From Mongoliitalea daihaiensis (GTDB lineage: Bacteria > Bacteroidota > Bacteroidia > Cytophagales > Cyclobacteriaceae): DNA of 64,000 bases. The stretch covers positions 995,501 through 1,059,500 of the forward strand of contig NZ_CP063779.1 in NCBI RefSeq assembly GCF_021596945.1, written 5' to 3'. The position numbers were made by a program, and so were the translations under genes. The notes under the pieces were generated by a model. It saw only the letters and a list, made by a program, of their open reading frames with translations. It was not told where the DNA came from and did no database searches. Below are positions 18,759 through 29,189 of this stretch, in pieces (the first letter of the stretch is position 1; each line of letters begins with the position of its first letter).

Positions 18759-19514
18759 TTAACTTTCAGTAATGGTATTTAATTTCGCAAGGAAACTATT
18801 ATAGTATTGCCTTCCTACCTGTACCACATCTCCCGATTTTAAGGTAATATCCCTGGTATTAAAACTCTCAATTTGGTTGAGTTGCACAATAAAGGACTTT
18901 TGAACTCGCAGAAAGAGAGAAGGTGGTAATTTGTCTTCCATATCCTTCATTGACTTACGAATGGTATAATTTTTAGCTTTTGTAAATATGGTTACCATAT
19001 TTCCGTTAGCCTCTACATAGTAAATATTTTCATAAGGCACTCTTTCAAAAGCATTATCCGATTTAATAAAAACGGCATCGGTCACCAAATATGGGCTTTC
19101 ATCAGCTGTTTTTACACTGACAGATTCCACAGAAGGTTTGACACGCTTATTGTAGAGTACAATTTCTACAATTGCATGTATATCATTGGTATTAAATGGC
19201 TTAACAATAAACCCTGCTGGATTGATTCTTTTCGCTCGTTCGATAATCGTCGGATCAGAATAGGACGTCACGAATACAATGGGTACATCTACCATCTGAT
19301 GTACAATCTCACCCAACTCAATGCCATCTTTATCACCTTTCAATTTGATATCCATAAATACCAAATCTGGTTTATACTTTTTGATGATCTTAACAGCCTG
19401 ATTGGCAGAGTTAGCTATATCAATATTGATATAACCTAGAAGCTCTAATATCTCTTCGATATTTTCCGCGATGTTTATATCATCTTCAACGATAAGGATT
19501 CTTTCCTCTTTCAT
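18759..19514 (-). CDS. LytTR-family response regulator
   Basis: Cytoplasmic two-component regulator of 251 aa. The CheY-like receiver domain is at ~5-120, with phospho-acceptor Asp55 (LVFMDIKLKG), acidic pocket EDD at 10-12 and the Lys of FIVKPF. The C-terminal LytTR DNA-binding domain is at ~150-245 (NIYYVEANGNMVTIFT, FLRVQKSFIVQLNQI). It lies 135 bp after a second LytTR regulator and a LytS-type kinase on the same strand and may share their transcript, though the gap could hold its own promoter. Confidence 0.92.
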   Translation of the reverse strand: MKEERILIVEDDINIAENIEEILELLGYINIDIANSANQAVKIIKKYKPDLVFMDIKLKGDKDGIELGEIVHQMVDVPIVFVTSYSDPTIIERAKRINPAGFIVKPFNTNDIHAIVEIVLYNKRVKPSVESVSVKTADESPYLVTDAVFIKSDNAFERVPYENIYYVEANGNMVTIFTKAKNYTIRKSMKDMEDKLPPSLFLRVQKSFIVQLNQIESFNTRDITLKSGDVVQVGRQYYNSFLAKLNTITES

Positions 19515-19649
19515 AAGTCTTTTTGGGTTTGACTAAACAAGGATTGTACGAACTAGTTTTTTGTGTATATAAGAACAATAAGTCTGTATATTTACACAAT
19601 TATAAAACTAAAATCAACTAAACAGAAAAATATTCGAATAATTGATGGA

Positions 19650-20387
19650 TTAGAGGCTCATCATATCCTTAAATCTAGCTGCTTGCCTCCTACTTACTTC
19701 AATTCTGTCACCACCACGAAGCGTAACTACAAGTCCACCGTTGAACCAAGGCTCTATGCCTTCCACCCAACTCAGATTAATAATGTGTTTTCTACTAGCC
19801 CTAAAAAAAGACTTCTCATCCAGGCGCTCGTCTAAAGCATTCAGTGATTTGTGGATCATAGGCTTGAAATTATCAAAGTACACTTTGATATAGTTTCCGT
19901 CTGATTCAAACAACCGAACATTAGACAAGCGTACAAACCAGCATCGATCTCCGTCTTTTACAAAGACTTGATCATTCAGTGATAATTTTTTATCGGTAGA
20001 TGAATCCGAGTCTTGTGAAGATTTTTCGACATTATCTTGAAGCTTTTTCTGCAAACGCTCAATGGTCTCTGCAAGCCTTTTGGGCTCAATAGGCTTCAAC
20101 AAATAATCCAATGCATTAACTTGGAAGGCTTTAATGGCATATTCATCGTAAGCAGTAGTGAAAATTACATAAGGCACGTTATCCAATTCCTCCAATAAAT
20201 CGAACCCTGTTTTTTCCGGCATCTGTATGTCCAAGAAGACCACATCAGGTGATAAAGCCTCAATTTTTTCTTTGGCATCGTCTACGTTGTTAGCTTCACC
20301 TACTACTTCAACCTGCTCAAATTGGGAAAGAAGATTGATTAACTCTTTTCTTGCTAATCGTTCATCATCTATGACAAGTGCTTGCAT
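19650..20387 (-). CDS. LytTR-family response regulator paired with LytS-type kinase
   Basis: A 245-aa regulator with receiver domain ~1-120 (Asp53 in VVFLDIQMPEKTG; YLLKPI Lys) and LytTR domain ~140-240 (RLFESDGNYIKVYF, SRKHIINLSWVEGIEP). A serine-rich linker (SSQDSDSSTDKK) joins them. Its start is 13 bases after the kinase stop, so the two are one operon and an obvious cognate pair. LytTR proteins bind direct repeats upstream of their targets; none could be assigned here. Confidence 0.93.
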   Translation of the reverse strand: MQALVIDDERLARKELINLLSQFEQVEVVGEANNVDDAKEKIEALSPDVVFLDIQMPEKTGFDLLEELDNVPYVIFTTAYDEYAIKAFQVNALDYLLKPIEPKRLAETIERLQKKLQDNVEKSSQDSDSSTDKKLSLNDQVFVKDGDRCWFVRLSNVRLFESDGNYIKVYFDNFKPMIHKSLNALDERLDEKSFFRASRKHIINLSWVEGIEPWFNGGLVVTLRGGDRIEVSRRQAARFKDMMSL

Positions 20388-20400
20388 GTTTTTCTTATTT

Positions 20401-21453
20401 TTAGCCTAAGGTAAGGTTTTGTTTTGGAATTTTTATTTCTGTGATGACAAAATCACTCCCTGAATTATAAATTTTAAAGGATGCTCTTTGCCCATATATT
20501 AATTTTAATCGCTGTATGGTGTTGGTTATTCCATGGCCTTCCCCACTTTTTCTTTTAGGAGTAGGTGCTGTTTTCAACTGCCCTGAATTAATTACTTGAA
20601 TTACCAAATCATCTGAAATCCCTTCAAAACACTTAATTTCAATGACACCACCTTTTACACGATTTGAAATCCCATGTTTGATTGCATTTTCAACAATCGT
20701 CTGTAACATCATGGGGGGGATTTTGTAATCATACGCCTCTCCATCAATCAAATACTTCACCTGCAAACGCTCTTCAAAACGGATCATTTCCAGATTCAAG
20801 TAGTCTTTGACAGTGTTTAGCTCATTTTCAAAATCAATGACTCTTTTTTTATCCATCATCAAAGAAAACCTCAGGATATTGGATAATTGAGTGATGGCAA
20901 TTTTAGCCTTCTTGGGATCTTCATCCACCAAAGCTCTCACAGAATTTAAAGCATTAAATATGAAATGGGGGTTTAATTGACTTTTCAGATGATTGAGCTG
21001 AATCTCATTAATCTTGGCTTGGTACTTCAAGGTTTGATTATAGTTGTCCAAGAAATGAAACAAAAAATACAGCATTGCCCATAGAGAGTAAAATAGGAAA
21101 CTGACGAATGTGTTAACAGCAATCACCAAAGGCCTGAAATCTGTCTCTGCATTCAGAGTTCCAAATACCCAGTTCAATAAGATTTGTGCAAGGGTATTGG
21201 TTAACGAAAGCGCCCCGAGAGCCACTAATGTATAGCTCAATAATCGGCCAAACTCTAAATTGAACCATCCATATTTTTTAATAATAAACCTCAAAAAATG
21301 TGTCGAAACTAGATAATACGCCGCTAAAGCAGAAAAAGCCCAAAGCAGAACAGGCGTCAAACCTCTATCCAAAGATGCAAAAAAAAGATTGATCAGAGCA
21401 TAGCTCAACCACCCCAAAAGTTGCAAAATCCAGTAGAGTCTGATTTTATTCAT
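20401..21453 (-). CDS. LytS/YehU-type sensor histidine kinase
   Basis: Membrane kinase of 350 aa. Four predicted membrane helices occupy ~1-145, with no extracellular sensor domain, followed by a short coiled coil. The His_kinase domain has the phospho-acceptor in LNPHFIFNALNS (around residue 162), and the HATPase part carries an N-box (ENAIKHGISNR) and a G-rich loop (GEGHGITNTIQRL). It phosphorylates the LytTR regulator encoded 13 bases downstream. A -7-like TATATTTG box lies at 21461-21468, 8 bases before the start codon, so the transcript would have a very short leader. Confidence 0.92.
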   Translation of the reverse strand: MNKIRLYWILQLLGWLSYALINLFFASLDRGLTPVLLWAFSALAAYYLVSTHFLRFIIKKYGWFNLEFGRLLSYTLVALGALSLTNTLAQILLNWVFGTLNAETDFRPLVIAVNTFVSFLFYSLWAMLYFLFHFLDNYNQTLKYQAKINEIQLNHLKSQLNPHFIFNALNSVRALVDEDPKKAKIAITQLSNILRFSLMMDKKRVIDFENELNTVKDYLNLEMIRFEERLQVKYLIDGEAYDYKIPPMMLQTIVENAIKHGISNRVKGGVIEIKCFEGISDDLVIQVINSGQLKTAPTPKRKSGEGHGITNTIQRLKLIYGQRASFKIYNSGSDFVITEIKIPKQNLTLG

Positions 21454-21542
21454 GATGATACAAATATACTATCACACACTCGTATGTTAAAGTGCATATT
21501 ACAGCAAGGAACTGATCAAAAGATAACAGGTGATATGGTCAT

Positions 21543-24395
21543 TCAAGCTAATTCTTCCTTCAAAAACTTAGCTGTATAACTTTGCTTATCTTTTGCCACT
21601 TTTTCTGGTGTTCCTTGGACCAAGATTCTACCTCCTCCATTGCCGCCTTCCGGTCCAAGGTCCACGATGTAATCAGATACCTTGATAATATCCAAATTAT
21701 GTTCAATGATCAGAACAGTATTTCCTTTATCTACCAATTTCTGTAAGACTTGTAATAAATGTTCAATGTCCTGAAAATGAAGTCCAGTAGTAGGTTCATC
21801 TAAAATATAAAAGGTATTTCCTGTATCCTTCTTGGATAGTTCCGTAGCTAACTTGACACGCTGTGCTTCCCCACCTGACAAAGTCGTAGCATGCTGACCA
21901 AGGGTTATGTATCCGAGCCCCACATCATTCAAGGTTTTGATTTTCCGAAGAATCTTGGGCTGATTTTCAAAAAACTCAACTGCTTGCTCTACCGTCATAT
22001 CCAAAACATCAGAAATCGATTTACCCTTGAATCTAACCTCTAGGGTCTCCCGATTATAGCGCTTCCCCTTGCAGGTTTCACAAGGAATATGTACATCTGG
22101 TAGAAAATCCATCTCAATCAATTTCATCCCTGCTCCTTCACAATCTTCACAACGGCCACCTTTGACATTAAAACTGAATCGACCTGGTTTATAACCCCGG
22201 ATTTTTGCTTCAGGCAATTCTGTAAATAGTGTTCGAATATCTGAGAAAACACCCGTATACGTTGCAGGGTTCGATCGGGGAGTCCTTCCAATCGGAGATT
22301 GATCCACTTCTATCACCTTATCCAAATGCTTCAAGCCATCAATGGACTGGTAGGCCAAAGGCTCTTTTTTCGAATTGTAAAAATGCTGATTAAGAATTGG
22401 ATACAATGTCTCATGGATCAGCGTACTTTTCCCACTTCCAGAAACTCCCGTAACGCATATCATCGCTCCTAATGGAAGTTTCAAATCAACATTTTTAAGA
22501 TTATTACCAGATGCTCGTTTTAATTCCAAAAAATTGCCATTACCTGTTCTTCTCTTAGCAGGAACTTCTATTTTCAAATCTCCAGAAAGGTATTTGGCCG
22601 TCGTACTTTTCTTTTGTAAAATTTCCTGAGGAGTACCTGCAGCCACGATCTGCCCTCCATGCCTGCCTGCTCCTGGCCCAATATCCACCACAAAGTCAGC
22701 TTCCAACATCATATCCTTGTCATGCTCTACGACCAGTACGGTATTGCCCAGATCACGTAAATCTTGCAAAGCTTTGATCAACTTCACATTATCCCGCTGA
22801 TGCAAGCCAATACTGGGTTCATCCAAAATATACAACACACCAACCAACTGCGTTCCGATCTGAGTAGCCAAGCGAATTCGCTGCGCTTCCCCACCAGAAA
22901 GTGTTCGCAAAGGCCGATTGAGGGATAGATAATCCAAGCCTATATCGAGTAAGAAACCAATGCGCTTACGGATTTCTTTCAAAACTTCTTTGGCAATGAT
23001 GTTTTGCCGATCGGATATACGCTCCTCTAAACCTACAAACCAGTTACCCAAGGTCTGAATATCCATCATAGCCAATTCACCTATGTGCTTATCCGCTATT
23101 CTGAAATGCAAGGCCTCTTTTTTTAAGCGATAACCGTCACAATCCGGACAGGTTTTGGTGATGGTAAACTCACTTACCCATTGCTGAATTTTATCCGAGC
23201 TGCCTTCCTGGTATTTCTGTAAAAAATTGACAATCCCTTCAAAGGTCGTATTCCATTGCGTACCTGGATACTTGACAGAATCCACAGCAACTTCAATTTT
23301 ATCCCCATACAACAGGACATTGATCACTTCTTCGGGCAATTTGCTGATAGGCGTACTCATACTGCATTTAAAATGCTTGAGAATAGCTTCGATTTTTTTG
23401 AATATCCAGATATCCCTATACTCACCCAAAGGCGCTATTCCGCCTCGGGTAATGCTCAAACTCGGATCAGGGATGATGCTTTCCTTGGTGATTTCTTCCG
23501 TCACCCCCAAACCATTACAGGTAGGACAAGCTCCATAAGGACTGTTGAATGAAAAATTATTGGGGGCGGGTTCATCGTATGAGAGCCCTGTGGTAGGATC
23601 CATCAGATACTTAGAAAAATGATGAACTGCTCCTGATTCATCGCGAAGCATGATCACACCTTTTCCAAGATTGAGCGCAGTCTTCAACGATTGAGAGATA
23701 CGGAATCGGTCTTCTTCCTCCGCTACAATCCGATCCACAACGATTTCAATATCGTGGATTTTATATCGATCCACCTGCATTTTAGGGACCATTTCCATGA
23801 CCACGCCATCTACCCTTACTTTGGAGTAACCCATTTTGCGGATTTGCTCAAATAGCTCACGGTAATGGCCCTTTCTTCCTTTGACCACAGGAGCTAAGAT
23901 GTAGAGCTTTTTCCCCGTAAAATTTTCAAAAAGCTGTTCAATGATTTGATCCTCCGTTTGACGGATCATCTTGATCCCTGACAAGTAGGAAAAGGCCTCT
24001 CCGGCGCGGGCATAGAGCAGACGCATAAAATCGTAGATTTCCGTAACTGTCCCAACTGTTGAGCGGGGATTTTTGGAAGTAGTCTTCTGTTCGATGGAGA
24101 TTACAGGAGAAAGGCCATTGATTTTATCCACATCCGGTCTTTCCATCCCACCCAAAAAAGAGCGGGCATAGGCGGAAAAGCTTTCCATGTAGCGTCGTTG
24201 ACCCTCTGCATAGATGGTATCAAAAGCCAAGGAGCTTTTACCACTGCCACTCAAGCCGGTAATCACAACCAACTTGTTTCTAGGAATACTTAAATCTATG
24301 TTTTTTAGATTGTGTTCTCGGGCACCGAAAATCTCAATATATTCTTGTTTTTGCTCAGTCAGAGTGTCTGTCTCAGGCATGTAGGATTGTTGCAT
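21543..24395 (-). CDS. uvrA: Excinuclease ABC subunit A
   Basis: Damage-recognition ATPase of nucleotide excision repair, 950 aa from ATG 24395. An in-frame TTG three codons upstream is less likely. The two ABC modules are complete: Walker [10 protein letters not shown] with signature [12 protein letters not shown] in the first, GVSGSGKST with [12 protein letters not shown] in the second. Zinc-finger cysteine pairs appear in [17 protein letters not shown] and [16 protein letters not shown], together with the UvrB-contact region after the first P-loop ([19 protein letters not shown]). Length is normal. It is monocistronic, with a TATTTTTG -7-like box at 24409-24416. Confidence 0.97.
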   Translation of the reverse strand: MQQSYMPETDTLTEQKQEYIEIFGAREHNLKNIDLSIPRNKLVVITGLSGSGKSSLAFDTIYAEGQRRYMESFSAYARSFLGGMERPDVDKINGLSPVISIEQKTTSKNPRSTVGTVTEIYDFMRLLYARAGEAFSYLSGIKMIRQTEDQIIEQLFENFTGKKLYILAPVVKGRKGHYRELFEQIRKMGYSKVRVDGVVMEMVPKMQVDRYKIHDIEIVVDRIVAEEEDRFRISQSLKTALNLGKGVIMLRDESGAVHHFSKYLMDPTTGLSYDEPAPNNFSFNSPYGACPTCNGLGVTEEITKESIIPDPSLSITRGGIAPLGEYRDIWIFKKIEAILKHFKCSMSTPISKLPEEVINVLLYGDKIEVAVDSVKYPGTQWNTTFEGIVNFLQKYQEGSSDKIQQWVSEFTITKTCPDCDGYRLKKEALHFRIADKHIGELAMMDIQTLGNWFVGLEERISDRQNIIAKEVLKEIRKRIGFLLDIGLDYLSLNRPLRTLSGGEAQRIRLATQIGTQLVGVLYILDEPSIGLHQRDNVKLIKALQDLRDLGNTVLVVEHDKDMMLEADFVVDIGPGAGRHGGQIVAAGTPQEILQKKSTTAKYLSGDLKIEVPAKRRTGNGNFLELKRASGNNLKNVDLKLPLGAMICVTGVSGSGKSTLIHETLYPILNQHFYNSKKEPLAYQSIDGLKHLDKVIEVDQSPIGRTPRSNPATYTGVFSDIRTLFTELPEAKIRGYKPGRFSFNVKGGRCEDCEGAGMKLIEMDFLPDVHIPCETCKGKRYNRETLEVRFKGKSISDVLDMTVEQAVEFFENQPKILRKIKTLNDVGLGYITLGQHATTLSGGEAQRVKLATELSKKDTGNTFYILDEPTTGLHFQDIEHLLQVLQKLVDKGNTVLIIEHNLDIIKVSDYIVDLGPEGGNGGGRILVQGTPEKVAKDKQSYTAKFLKEELA

Positions 24396-24594
24396 GGGGT
24401 TCAAATGGCAAAAATACGCATTATAAATGGCACATCACAGGAGTTGCCAAAAGTAAAACTTGCAAGGCAGAACAAAGTTTGAAAAGTGGGTATCCTTCTC
24501 ATAATAATTAGTTTTACATAGGTCCTGCTGAATATTTTTAAATTTTTTTCACAACAAAATCTAACCTTTATAAAATTTTGTAGTACAACTCATT

Positions 24595-24987
24595 ATGAAA
24601 AGAATCACAATATATTTATTCGCTTTGGCCTTTTTTTCGATTGTATCTAATACAAATGCCCAAAATCTAATGGGTGGAATTCTTTACAATCAATCAAATG
24701 AGCCCATACCCAATGCAGAAATAGAAATAACTCATTCGCCGAGTGGTTTGATTTATTATCTAGTAACCAAAACTGATGGTTCATACCAGTTGCGAAATGT
24801 TGAAACTCCGGGTCCTTACTCCATCAAGGTAACGCTTGAAAATTCGGTATGGGTTGGTAACATCAGGAGAAGACTCAATCAATCATCCTATCCGATAAAG
24901 CTGGCGATGGAAGAAGGAGAAGGTGTTGAAGAAAGACATACAAGTGTATCTATGAGTGTAAGGATTTTACTAAATACTTCAAAATAA
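24595..24987 (+). CDS. Secreted stand-alone carboxypeptidase-regulatory-like domain protein
   Basis: A 130-aa exported protein with a signal peptide (YLFALAFFSIVSNTNAQ). One CarboxypepD_reg-like beta-sandwich fills ~22-110 (GGILYNQSNEPIPNAEIEI, TKTDGSYQLRNVETPGPYSI), followed by a short acidic tail. The domain closely resembles the N-terminal domain of the Oar-like receptor at 11909-15232, but here it ends without plug or barrel. It could be a free periplasmic or surface module, or the remnant of a shortened receptor; the clean stop and intact signal argue for a real gene. Confidence 0.65.
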   Translation: MKRITIYLFALAFFSIVSNTNAQNLMGGILYNQSNEPIPNAEIEITHSPSGLIYYLVTKTDGSYQLRNVETPGPYSIKVTLENSVWVGNIRRRLNQSSYPIKLAMEEGEGVEERHTSVSMSVRILLNTSK

Positions 24988-25133
24988 AAGTCTTAGCCTA
25001 AAAATTGGGCATAGATGGTTCAAGTTTTCAAAAATTTTCATGAGAACTTGATCCATTATTTTTTTACAACTAAAGCTTGACTATAGCAGAATATCTATTC
25101 CACTTAGAATCAATGGAAAAGGCTTTCTGTAGC

Positions 25134-26912
25134 CTAATTTTTACTTTTAAAAATTCTTTTTTCCTTCCTTTTAGTTTTAGACTCTTTCTCTCCAGATTGG
25201 ATTCCTTGATCCCCACCGACATTTCTATTTTCCAACTGCTTTCCTTTCAATTTTTCTTGGTCTTCACCTGTTATAGTACTTCGCAAACCCGAAAAAATCA
25301 ACTGCCACCAATAGTTGAAAATGGACTTATGGGGCTGACGGAGAAAATAAACCTCCCCTTCTCGTAGACTTCCACTTTTACTGGGATTAGAGCCTCTTAC
25401 TACCAACTTATTAGCTAAAAATGAGCCTATTTTCCTCCAAAGATTATTATCCGATTTAAAATCTTGGTTGAGCAACTCCAGTGCAAGGTCATCAAATCTA
25501 ACAATCAAATCCCCTGTTCCCTCATACTCATTTCCCGCAATGTTGAAATCCAATCGCTGAACAAATCCTGATTTGATGCTAGCCTTTGCTTCGGGTTCGA
25601 TGATGTTGTTTAAGGAGGCTAGTGGTTGATCCCTCAATGTTCCACGCAATGTAAATCGTCCCTCAGGATGTACCAAATCATAACGAATCAGTGCTTGAAG
25701 GGAGCCTTGGCCCATCAGTTTTGCACTCGCATCAACTGTCAGCCAGTCATTGTCACCTCTTTTTTCAGGAATATTCGACATATTTTGAATAGTTCCATTG
25801 AGTTCAGAAAAAAACAGGCTTCCAGACCTAGGAGCAGCATTGTCAGGACGCTCTTCGATGATGATTTTCCCATTTGCTATCTGTACATGTTCGATGTGAA
25901 AAGGCTGTGCAAGTTCGGATAACACTGCATGGATCAATTGGGGCCGTTTTTGAAGATTTTCTGTCTTTCGCTTGTCTAAGAAGGCTTCCAAAATCAAACC
26001 CGTTGCTTTCACAGTGTCGACCTCTATAATGCTTTCTTTGAAGAACTTATTGAAATTGAACCCCTCTAAATCAAGCGCCAGCGAATCCAGTTGAATCCAA
26101 GCCTTGCGCTCACCAAATAAGCCTGTATACTCATATTTACCCAACTTATGCAACAGACCTGCATAGCCAATGGTGAAAAACTGTTCTCTTGTATCCAACT
26201 CAATCGCATTCGCTACCAGATATTGTCGGTAATCATCGAAATGAAGCTCGATACCTTCGATCGTTCCATGGATATCCTCCACAGAAAATAGTGATTTGGG
26301 ATTCTTTATATCTTCCTTCGTAAGCTGAAATTGGCGGATGTTCAAATCCAGATCCACCAGTGCTAAACGTATGGAGTCTACTTCGTTATTGTATGCTCGT
26401 ATCGAAAGATCTTGCAAATCAAAAAAATCCACTTGAATCAATTCGTAGTCTTTTGGACCATCCCTTTTTGGTTTTTTTTCCGCTTGCTGGGTTTGAGTGG
26501 CTGCAATCAGGGAATCCAACGGAGGCGTAAAAGATCGGATAGAAACTCCGTGCAACAAAGCCGTGTCCACATGAATACTATTTTCCAAAAGAAAAGCCCT
26601 CCACTTAAACCCGGAGACTTGAAGTTTTTGGATATCTGCCAAAACAACTGTCCTTCCCCCTTCCAACTCCTCTGATTGACCGATATGGATGCTATCAATT
26701 GTCAAGTAGGTTCCCGAGTAATTGTAATCCAGCACAATCTTCCCGAAACTAATTTCATGTCCATAAAACGTATTTGTTCGCGTAATCATGTTGGTGACAA
26801 TCCGATTGGCATTGTTATTCAAATACCAATTGATAAGCCAAGGAATTCCCCTTGCAGCCAGTAAAAGCAACAGCAGCACAAAGAAAATAACTATGGCAAG
26901 CTTGCGGTTCAT
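25134..26912 (-). CDS. AsmA/DUF748-like membrane-anchored protein
   Basis: A 592-aa protein with one N-terminal membrane anchor (IVIFFVLLLLLLAARGIPWLI) and a long beta-rich envelope region (ITFGKIVLDYNYSG-type strands, LTIDSIHIG, LNGTIQNMSNIP), then a basic, low-complexity tail (KKE/KRKEKRIFKSKN). The pattern of paired strands describing 'ID..' repeats is that of AsmA-like/DUF748 proteins, which form lipid-transport bridges or influence outer-membrane assembly. The family assignment is by layout only. It converges on the regulatory-domain gene at 24987 and starts next to repeat-rich DNA. Confidence 0.6.
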   Translation of the reverse strand: MNRKLAIVIFFVLLLLLLAARGIPWLINWYLNNNANRIVTNMITRTNTFYGHEISFGKIVLDYNYSGTYLTIDSIHIGQSEELEGGRTVVLADIQKLQVSGFKWRAFLLENSIHVDTALLHGVSIRSFTPPLDSLIAATQTQQAEKKPKRDGPKDYELIQVDFFDLQDLSIRAYNNEVDSIRLALVDLDLNIRQFQLTKEDIKNPKSLFSVEDIHGTIEGIELHFDDYRQYLVANAIELDTREQFFTIGYAGLLHKLGKYEYTGLFGERKAWIQLDSLALDLEGFNFNKFFKESIIEVDTVKATGLILEAFLDKRKTENLQKRPQLIHAVLSELAQPFHIEHVQIANGKIIIEERPDNAAPRSGSLFFSELNGTIQNMSNIPEKRGDNDWLTVDASAKLMGQGSLQALIRYDLVHPEGRFTLRGTLRDQPLASLNNIIEPEAKASIKSGFVQRLDFNIAGNEYEGTGDLIVRFDDLALELLNQDFKSDNNLWRKIGSFLANKLVVRGSNPSKSGSLREGEVYFLRQPHKSIFNYWWQLIFSGLRSTITGEDQEKLKGKQLENRNVGGDQGIQSGEKESKTKRKEKRIFKSKN

Positions 26913-26989
26913 AGGGAATTAACTCTTGTAAGATAAAAAAATTTGAGACATTAGTTGATAATAATAAGCAAAGATCTTTTGGTTATTGA

Positions 26990-27890
26990 AATACTTAAAA
27001 ATAGATATTTATCGATATTGGTAGATAATTGGATATTAAAGGGCGGATGAATAAAACTTTGCGCTCATTGCGATAATCGTGGCGGACGTGGCGTGAACTT
27101 ATTTTTTGAAATAAGGTGGAAATAAAGTAGAAATAAATTGAAATATTAGATAGTGACTTCAACCACCAATTTGCGTCAGCAAAGCATCAGTGGTAATCTG
27201 TGAAAATCAGTGGCTAAAAAAGGATATTAATTGATATTTGGATATTGAATGGATATTAGGGGGCGTATCAAAAAAATCTTGCGCTCGTGGCGAAAAACGT
27301 GGCGGACGTGGCGTGAACTTATTTTTTGAAATAAGGTGGAAATAATGTTGAAATAAATGGAAATATTGGGTTGTGGTAACAAATACCAATTTGCGTCAGC
27401 AAAATATCTGTGTTCATATGTGAAAATCAGTGGCTAAAAAAGATATTGATTGATACTTGGATATTGAATGGATATTAAGTGGCGTATCAAAAAAATCTTG
27501 CGCTCGTTGCGAAAAACGTGGCGGACGTGGCGTGAACTAGTAGTTTGAAATAAGGTGGAAATAATGTTGAAATAAATGGAAATATTAGATAGTGACTTCA
27601 ACCACCAATTTGCGTCAGCAAAACATCTGTGGTAATCTGTGAAAATCAGTGGCTGAAAAAGGATATTGATTGATATTTAGATAATAGGATATTGGGGAGG
27701 CGCATCAAGAAACCACCTTGCGCTCGTTGCGGTAATCATGGCGGACGTGGCGTGAACTTATTTTTTGAAATAAGGTGGAATTAATGGGGAAATAACTTGA
27801 TATTGGAGGATATTGGATATTGGGGGCGTATCAAAAAAACCGTTGCGGTCGTTGCGGTAATCGTGGCGCGCGTGGCGTGAACCTTTAAAG
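26990..27890. repeat. Repeat array A, left block (~220-bp units)
   Basis: Four full units and one shortened unit of a degenerate direct repeat. The landmark GGCGGACGTGGCGTGAAC-type segment recurs near 27080, 27300, 27519 and 27739, then after a deletion near 27863. Each unit also carries TTTGCGTCAGCAAA, an AATCTGTGAAAATCAGTGGC-like segment and GATATTG-rich spacers. Open frames inside change phase between units and are not credible genes. The same repeat resumes at 29190 on the far side of the ATPase gene. Confidence 0.9.
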
Positions 27891-27921
27891 GAGTACAATT
27901 TGAGGTGAAAAAGACATTTTT

Positions 27922-27969
27922 TGCACTTTAATAATGCATTTTTTTTACTTTTTTGCACTTTTACAGTGC
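27922..27969. promoter_or_regulatory. Paired TGCA-type inverted repeats upstream of AAA ATPase
   Basis: TGCACTTTAATAATGCA (27922-27938) is followed by GCACTTTTACAGTGC (27955-27969, perfect 5-bp arms), each embedded in T-runs and ending 31 bases before the ATPase start. Two related dyads in tandem look like an operator or another cis-acting site. A palindrome also precedes the second ATPase of this family at 46147. Confidence 0.5.
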
Positions 27970-28000
27970 GTTTTTTCTATATTTACACAACTAGATTGCC

Positions 28001-29170
28001 ATGGAAACATTATTTCAATACTCAAATAAACTAATATCTGAAGTAAGTGTGGAGTTTGTTCGCCATGCTTACAATTCAATCAATTGGAACAACCGAATGC
28101 TTGGCGTAATTGGTCCAAGGGGTGTTGGTAAAACAACACTGCTATTACAATACATAAAAAACAATCTTTCCCTGAAAGAAACACTATATGTCACAGCAGA
28201 GGATTTCTACTTTGCCAACAATCGCTTGATTGATGTAGCGAGTGAATTTGTCAAATGGGGAGGTAAGCACCTTTTTATTGACGAAATACATAAATATCCA
28301 GATTGGTCAAAAGAATTGAAGCTGCTTTACGACTATCATCCTGATTTGAAAATAGTATTTTCAGGCTCTTCCGTGTTAGATATAAAAAAAGGAAGTGCCG
28401 ACTTAAGCAGAAGGGCTGTCATGTTTTACATGCAAGGATTATCATTCAGAGAATATCTAGCTTTCGCCTACCAGCTACGGATAAGACCTTATACATTGGA
28501 AGAAATTCTAGCAAACAAATTACAGCTAAAAGAAATCCCACATCCGTTGCCATTATTTCAAGAGTACTTAAAAAAAGGATATTATCCATTTGCAGCCGAA
28601 GAAGGCTTTCAAATAAAACTTATGCAAGTAGTCAATCAGACCTTGGAAGTAGACATCCCAAGCTTTGCAAATATGAATGTTTCTACCGGAAGAAAGTTGA
28701 AGCAACTGATGGCAATAGTAGCCGAAAGCATCCCTTTTAAACCCAATATGAGCAAGATTGCTGAATTACTATCAATTTCCCGAAATAATGTGGGAGATTA
28801 TTTCCTCTACATGGAAGAGGCAGGTATGATTATGCAAGCCCGCAATCCAACAGAAGGAATAAGAGCCCTAGGAAAAGTAGAAAAAATCTATCTTGAAAAC
28901 CCCAATCTTGTTTTTAGTTTGGCTAATCAACACCAAGATAAAGGAAACCTTCGGGAAACATTTTTTATGAATCAGCTTAAATTAACCCATGCAATCACTT
29001 CTTCTCCCATAGCAGATTTTAGAGTTGATGGTATAGACTTTGAAATTGGAAGAAAAAACAAAAGTGGCAAACAATTGAGTCAAGCAAAAAATGGATATCT
29101 CGTAAAAGATGATATAGAAACAGGTTATCTCAATACCATTCCATTATGGAATTTTGGATTTTTATACTAG
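28001..29170 (+). CDS. AAA-family ATPase with DUF4143 domain
   Basis: A 389-aa ATP-binding protein. The N-terminal AAA_14 domain has Walker A GPRGVGKTT (38-46) and Walker B LFIDEIHKYPDW (Asp94-Glu95), with a sensor-like SGSSVLDI. The C-terminal half (~200-389) is DUF4143-like, beginning with a winged-helix segment (MSKIAELLSISRNNVGDYFLYMEE) and ending in a degraded restriction-endonuclease-like fold (ADFRVDGIDFEIGRKNKSGKQ). The family is scattered and multicopy in Bacteroidota, and its function is unsettled. It interrupts repeat array A and carries its own palindromic upstream region, which suggests arrival as a unit (inference). Confidence 0.85.
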   Translation: METLFQYSNKLISEVSVEFVRHAYNSINWNNRMLGVIGPRGVGKTTLLLQYIKNNLSLKETLYVTAEDFYFANNRLIDVASEFVKWGGKHLFIDEIHKYPDWSKELKLLYDYHPDLKIVFSGSSVLDIKKGSADLSRRAVMFYMQGLSFREYLAFAYQLRIRPYTLEEILANKLQLKEIPHPLPLFQEYLKKGYYPFAAEEGFQIKLMQVVNQTLEVDIPSFANMNVSTGRKLKQLMAIVAESIPFKPNMSKIAELLSISRNNVGDYFLYMEEAGMIMQARNPTEGIRALGKVEKIYLENPNLVFSLANQHQDKGNLRETFFMNQLKLTHAITSSPIADFRVDGIDFEIGRKNKSGKQLSQAKNGYLVKDDIETGYLNTIPLWNFGFLY

Positions 29171-29189
29171 CTTCATTACGAATAGATAT

